A stretch of DNA of 64,000 nucleotides. Origin: Aralia elata (Eukaryota; Streptophyta; Magnoliopsida; Apiales; Araliaceae). Below are positions 60,861-64,000 of the stretch, in pieces. The stretch is from assembly GCA_034770075.1 (NCBI GenBank), contig CM068387.1, positions 78,617,971 through 78,681,970 on the forward strand. Reading direction: 5' to 3'. Made by a program: the position numbers and the translations under genes. The notes beneath the pieces were generated by a model that searched no databases, was not told the origin of the DNA, and saw only the letters and a list, made by a program, of their open reading frames with translations. How positions within the stretch are numbered: position 1 is the stretch's first letter; each line of letters starts with the position of its first letter.

Positions 60861-60942
60861 GGCTGCCTATTTTCTGTTGTTTAAGAATAAAAGCACCACA
60901 CGGCTGCCTATTTTCTGTTGTTTAAGAATAAAAGCACCACAC
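60861..60942 (+). repeat. 41-bp direct duplication in the gene E 3' UTR
   Basis: GGCTGCCTATTTTCTGTTGT begins at 60861 and again at 60902. Each copy includes AAGAATAAAAGCACCACAC, so the probable polyadenylation signal is present twice. Confidence 0.95.
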
Positions 60943-61085
60943 GGTGGAAATGTTGTTATTCGTCTTCTTAATAAAAATGGTCAATCCAGTTTGTTTCCAT
61001 TCATTTTTGTCGTTGCCTATTTCTTTGCAGTTACTTAATTTTGTGCAATGGAAGTAATTTCGGTGATCAAGTTAAACAAAACATG

Positions 61086-61621
61086 TGTTGAGATATAAAG
61101 TCTTACATCAATCAACTAATACCTGGAGATTTAATATATAACTTGAGAAGTTACTCTACTTATTGTCAGTTGATTTTAAGTTGGATGCTTCAAAATGGTA
61201 TTAAAGCATGGTAATTAATTTAATAGTGTAAATACGCTTTAATTTGTTACTTGTTTTTAAAAGCTTAAGCTTTTAACATGGTATCAGAGCCATTATTAAT
61301 TTAATAATGCAAATACACTTTTCTCTATAAAATTGTATTTAAGAGGGAATATTGGATATGATATACATTGTTGGTGTTTCTTTCTAAAAGTTTAAGCTTT
61401 TAACATGGTATCAGGCACCATTTATGTGCAGGCCAATGGCTCACATGCTCCATGTCACTCAATTAAAATTATCCATGTGTTTGGCTCAAAATTACGCCAA
61501 CATGTAAGGAGGAGTGTTGAGATATAAAGTCCCATGTCGGGCAACTAAAACCTGGAGACTCAATATATAATTTGAGAGATTACTCCACTCATTGCTAATT
61601 GATTTTGAGTTAGATGCTTCA
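61086..61621 (+). mobile_element. TRIM-type miniature LTR retrotransposon
   Basis: Two direct terminal repeats of about 107 bp (61086-61192 and 61515-61621) run from TGTTGAGATATAAAGTC to GATGCTTCA. A TGGTATTAAAGC word directly follows the first repeat, a full TGGTATCAGAGCC (initiator-Met tRNA primer site) lies at 61279-61291, and a purine tract AAGGAGGAG precedes the second repeat. The interior is only about 320 bp and non-coding. No clear target duplication. It is absent from the sister spacers, so it entered after this unit formed. Confidence 0.8.
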
Positions 61622-62571
61622 ATAACACACAATTTATAATTAATTGCACTCACAACGTGTGTAGGGGCAGGGGGGACTTGAAATTCAGACAAATGGAAAA
61701 CATATGTTTCTAAGTGACAATCTTCCACCAATTGGTTTCCTCTATCTTGCTTCTTGAAAGATAATGAGCTTTGGATTCTTGATTTCCCCTCTAAAAAAAC
61801 TACTCTGAACATACCATTAATTTTATGCAGCAGGAGTTTCTCATGGAAGACAGAAATATAATTTACAACATATGTAGATCCAAAATTAAGTGGACTGGGA
61901 CTCCGTTTGATGTAGCTTTCAACAGATTAAGAATTTATTTTTATTTTTATTTATATATAATTTATTTTTGAGTGCAATGATAATAGTTTGGATCAGGCTT
62001 TTGAGGTTTCGTAAGGTGATTTCATTGGTTTCCAATTTCATTATTGTGGAACAAACTATAATCTGTCAGGAATCGGACCTCTCACATCTCACACTCGGCT
62101 AGGGACGAAATTGAAAAGAATAAGTCTAGGGGGACATGAAAAAAGGGACCCAAAACATACAACCATTTTTTTTTATATATATATCCAGATTACACCTAAT
62201 TTTTTATGTTTTTTTCTAATTGTTTTTTTAAATCCATAGTATAAATATATTTGGACTCAACCCAAAAAAAAAAAAAGCAAAGGAAATTGGAAATGTCCAA
62301 TTTCCGGTCACTCTTTTCCTGTCTGCGTAGGAAGACTCAACTGAAAAACAAAAAAAGTATAATTACTCACATAACAGGCATGCATCTTCCATCCGACTAG
62401 CATTGGACATAACAATTGTAATTGCATTGGACATAAAAATTGGACATTATGAAGTAATATATCAGTTACTACTGCAATGAAGCAGGTAATATTTATTACA
62501 GAAGGCCAAACCAAACCATCACACTCATGAAAACAACAATAGCTTAAAGATCAAAGAGCACAAAAACAACA
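61622..62571. other. Convergent spacer between the TRIM and gene H
   Basis: Collinear with 55100-56070 (for example CAATTTCATTATTGTGGAACAAACTATAATCTGTCAGG against its C/F counterpart, read in shorter pieces). It includes the H 3' UTR at the right end. No gene. Confidence 0.65.
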
Positions 62572-63170
62572 CTAAACATAGGCATCCGGGTTTTGAAGGA
62601 GGTAGGCTTCCACAACCTTGTACATTCCCAACACCTTTTCTTTGCCTGCCTTGATTTCCTCTTCCTTGAGTTCAAAATCTCCCTTGGTATAACACTTGGT
62701 TGTCATCTTAGAAATAGTCCCACCATTTGGTGATGCCTCAAACTTAACTTCATACGATATTTTTTCAATCTTTTCCAGTAATCCCTCCCCTTCGATTAAG
62801 CTATAATTGTATGTATATGTCTTCTCGTTTAGCTCATCAATCCGGTGCTTCAGATAACCAAAATTCCCACCTGCATCAAAAGACAAAAAGAAAAAAAGAT
62901 AACATCTCATATGAATGTCTGTTTTATGATGCTGCAAATCAAACACATGCAAAAAAAATAAAAATAATTGTGTGTAAAAATTAGACCTTCAACAAAGTTG
63001 ATCTGTTTAATACTTCCAGCACCTCCATCGCCTTGGATGAGCTCGATGCTCTTAATAGCCTGTGGTAGGAGTTTAGGAATCAAGTTGTGAGAGTCGAGGA
63101 TTGAAGCCTTAAATATTCTTGATGGAGGAATTGGAGAAGCATACTCATCGCTAAAACTGATGATACCCAT
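62572..63170 (-). CDS. PR-10 / Bet v 1 family protein, minus-strand subfamily, gene H
   Basis: Exons 63170-62987 and 62870-62572 (GT-AG, TGCAG acceptor) give 160 aa. It starts MGIISFSDEYASPIPPSRIF, closest to split gene I (MGIISFRDEY). P-loop GDGGAG. Exon 2 has GNFGYLKHRIDELNEKTYTY, LLEKIEKISYEVKFEASPNG and ends NPDAYV. TATATATA at 63264-63271 lies about 94 bp from the start. Confidence 0.93.
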
Positions 63171-64000
63171 GATAATTGTGTAGACTGTAGAATGTAGAGG
63201 TCTAAAGAGGATTAGGAGGAAAATAGAAAGCTTGGTTATGTGCTGAGCTTCTTTGGATATCCGTATATATAGGAAGAAAGTTATAACTTTCTTCTTGTTT
63301 TTTAAATTGTTTATTCCTTCTGATCAGATCATTCCTCTTCTAATACCAAGGCAAGCAGTCAAGTACATTCGGTTTCTTGTCGAGTTTGCATGTCTCAAGT
63401 GATAGGAAAACATGCACATTTAGTTGTATAAGGGCATTACTTTCCCAAAAACTGACTACTTCCAATACAAGAAGTTCTTAGCAAAAAATGAAAGAGGTGG
63501 TGAGGATAAACGGTTAAGATACCATTTTGGTGCTGATGCTTAGAAGGGACAGAACAGTAACACAGTCCCCTAGCTGATAAATTCTTGTTGATTAATTATG
63601 ATATCCTACTAGTTTTTATTTGAAATAGTCTTGATGATCGATAAAATCCAAATTAATGTTATACAAGGATAAATAATTAGACTACTAAGATCCTTGGCTT
63701 TGTCTAATGCAGAACAGATAAAAGGCCATATCCAGTGTCCCGCAAATAACATCTAATGCAATTATATATGAAACAGATAAAAGGCCATATCCAATGCACA
63801 AGACTCCCGCAAATAACAGATATAATCCAGTTTTTGGCCATTAGTGACATGCAAACTAGACAAGGAACTGAATCTTTATGTCTATCATGTCCTAGTCATT
63901 GTTAAAATCCAAAAACTACAAGATAATCCTAGGAATTTTTCTTAGTAAAAAATAACCTATAAATACCATCCTCTATCAACTGCCAACCCACACAATCAAG
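63171..64000. promoter_or_regulatory. Divergent promoter region of gene H and a sixth plus-strand gene
   Basis: Carries the H TATA box (63264-63271) and a diverged copy of the conserved block (63366-63514, including TTCTTAGCAAAAAATGA). An AAAGGCCATATCCA word occurs twice (63720-63810), showing a local duplication of about 60 bp. Confidence 0.6.
63958..63965 (+). promoter_or_regulatory. TATA box of a PR-10 gene beyond the window
   Basis: TATAAATA followed by CCATCCTC and CAACCCACACAATCAAG, resembling the gene A leader (AACCCACAAATTCAAG). With the 92-95 bp spacing seen in the other five genes, a start codon is expected about 50 bp past the window end. Confidence 0.55.

Overview
This is nuclear DNA from a flowering plant, almost certainly a eudicot. 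It is AT-rich, its genes have spliced introns, and it carries a Ty1/copia LTR retrotransposon, a hAT DNA transposon, a TRIM, foldback and Stowaway-like MITEs and long TA microsatellites. The protein genes are plant-specific: plastidial pyruvate kinase, DUF506, a G-gamma subunit with a CaaX end, and PR-10/Bet v 1. The species cannot be fixed from the sequence; an asterid is possible.

Layout. 1-31 kb is a low-density region with four single-copy genes: a DUF506 (PDDEXK-like) gene (minus, 3 exons, 389 aa), the plastidial pyruvate kinase alpha gene PKp1 (minus, 6 exons, 581 aa), an ARL5/ARLB1-type small GTPase (plus, 2 coding exons, 183 aa), and a type-A heterotrimeric G-protein gamma subunit made of four short exons (minus, 99 aa, CaaX box CWIL). 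Between DUF506 and PKp1 lies a non-coding tandem segmental duplication (10.4-15.25 kb). Its first copy contains four head-to-tail units of about 395 bp and its second copy contains one.

33-64 kb is a PR-10 (Bet v 1) array in strictly alternating orientation. Five plus-strand genes (P-loop GNGGTG) alternate with minus-strand partners of a second subfamily (P-loop GDGGAG). Three of the partners are intact, one is split by a transposon and one is reduced to a relic. The repeating unit of about 3 kb is a convergent plus/minus pair, and neighbouring units are joined head-to-head by shared intergenic promoters of about 700 bp. A TATA box and leader at the last 43 bases point to a sixth plus-strand gene just outside the window. 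Four of the five plus-strand genes have a GC-AG intron where the fifth has GT-AG.

Three dated-by-structure insertions punctuate the array: a copia element with a full-length gag-pol frame (36633-42511, TSD ACCAT), which landed in an unrelated minus-strand gene-like fragment; a hAT element (50011-53242, 8-bp TSD GTAATCCC) inside the second exon of a PR-10 copy that also carries a 2-bp deletion; and a 536-bp TRIM (61086-61621). The stretch at 42.5-48 kb holds a decayed G-patch gene fragment, two foldback elements, microsatellites and a run of 74 cytosines upstream of one PR-10 gene.

All intron and exon borders were placed by eye from GT/GC-AG rules, reading frame and family similarity. No alignment or database search was run.
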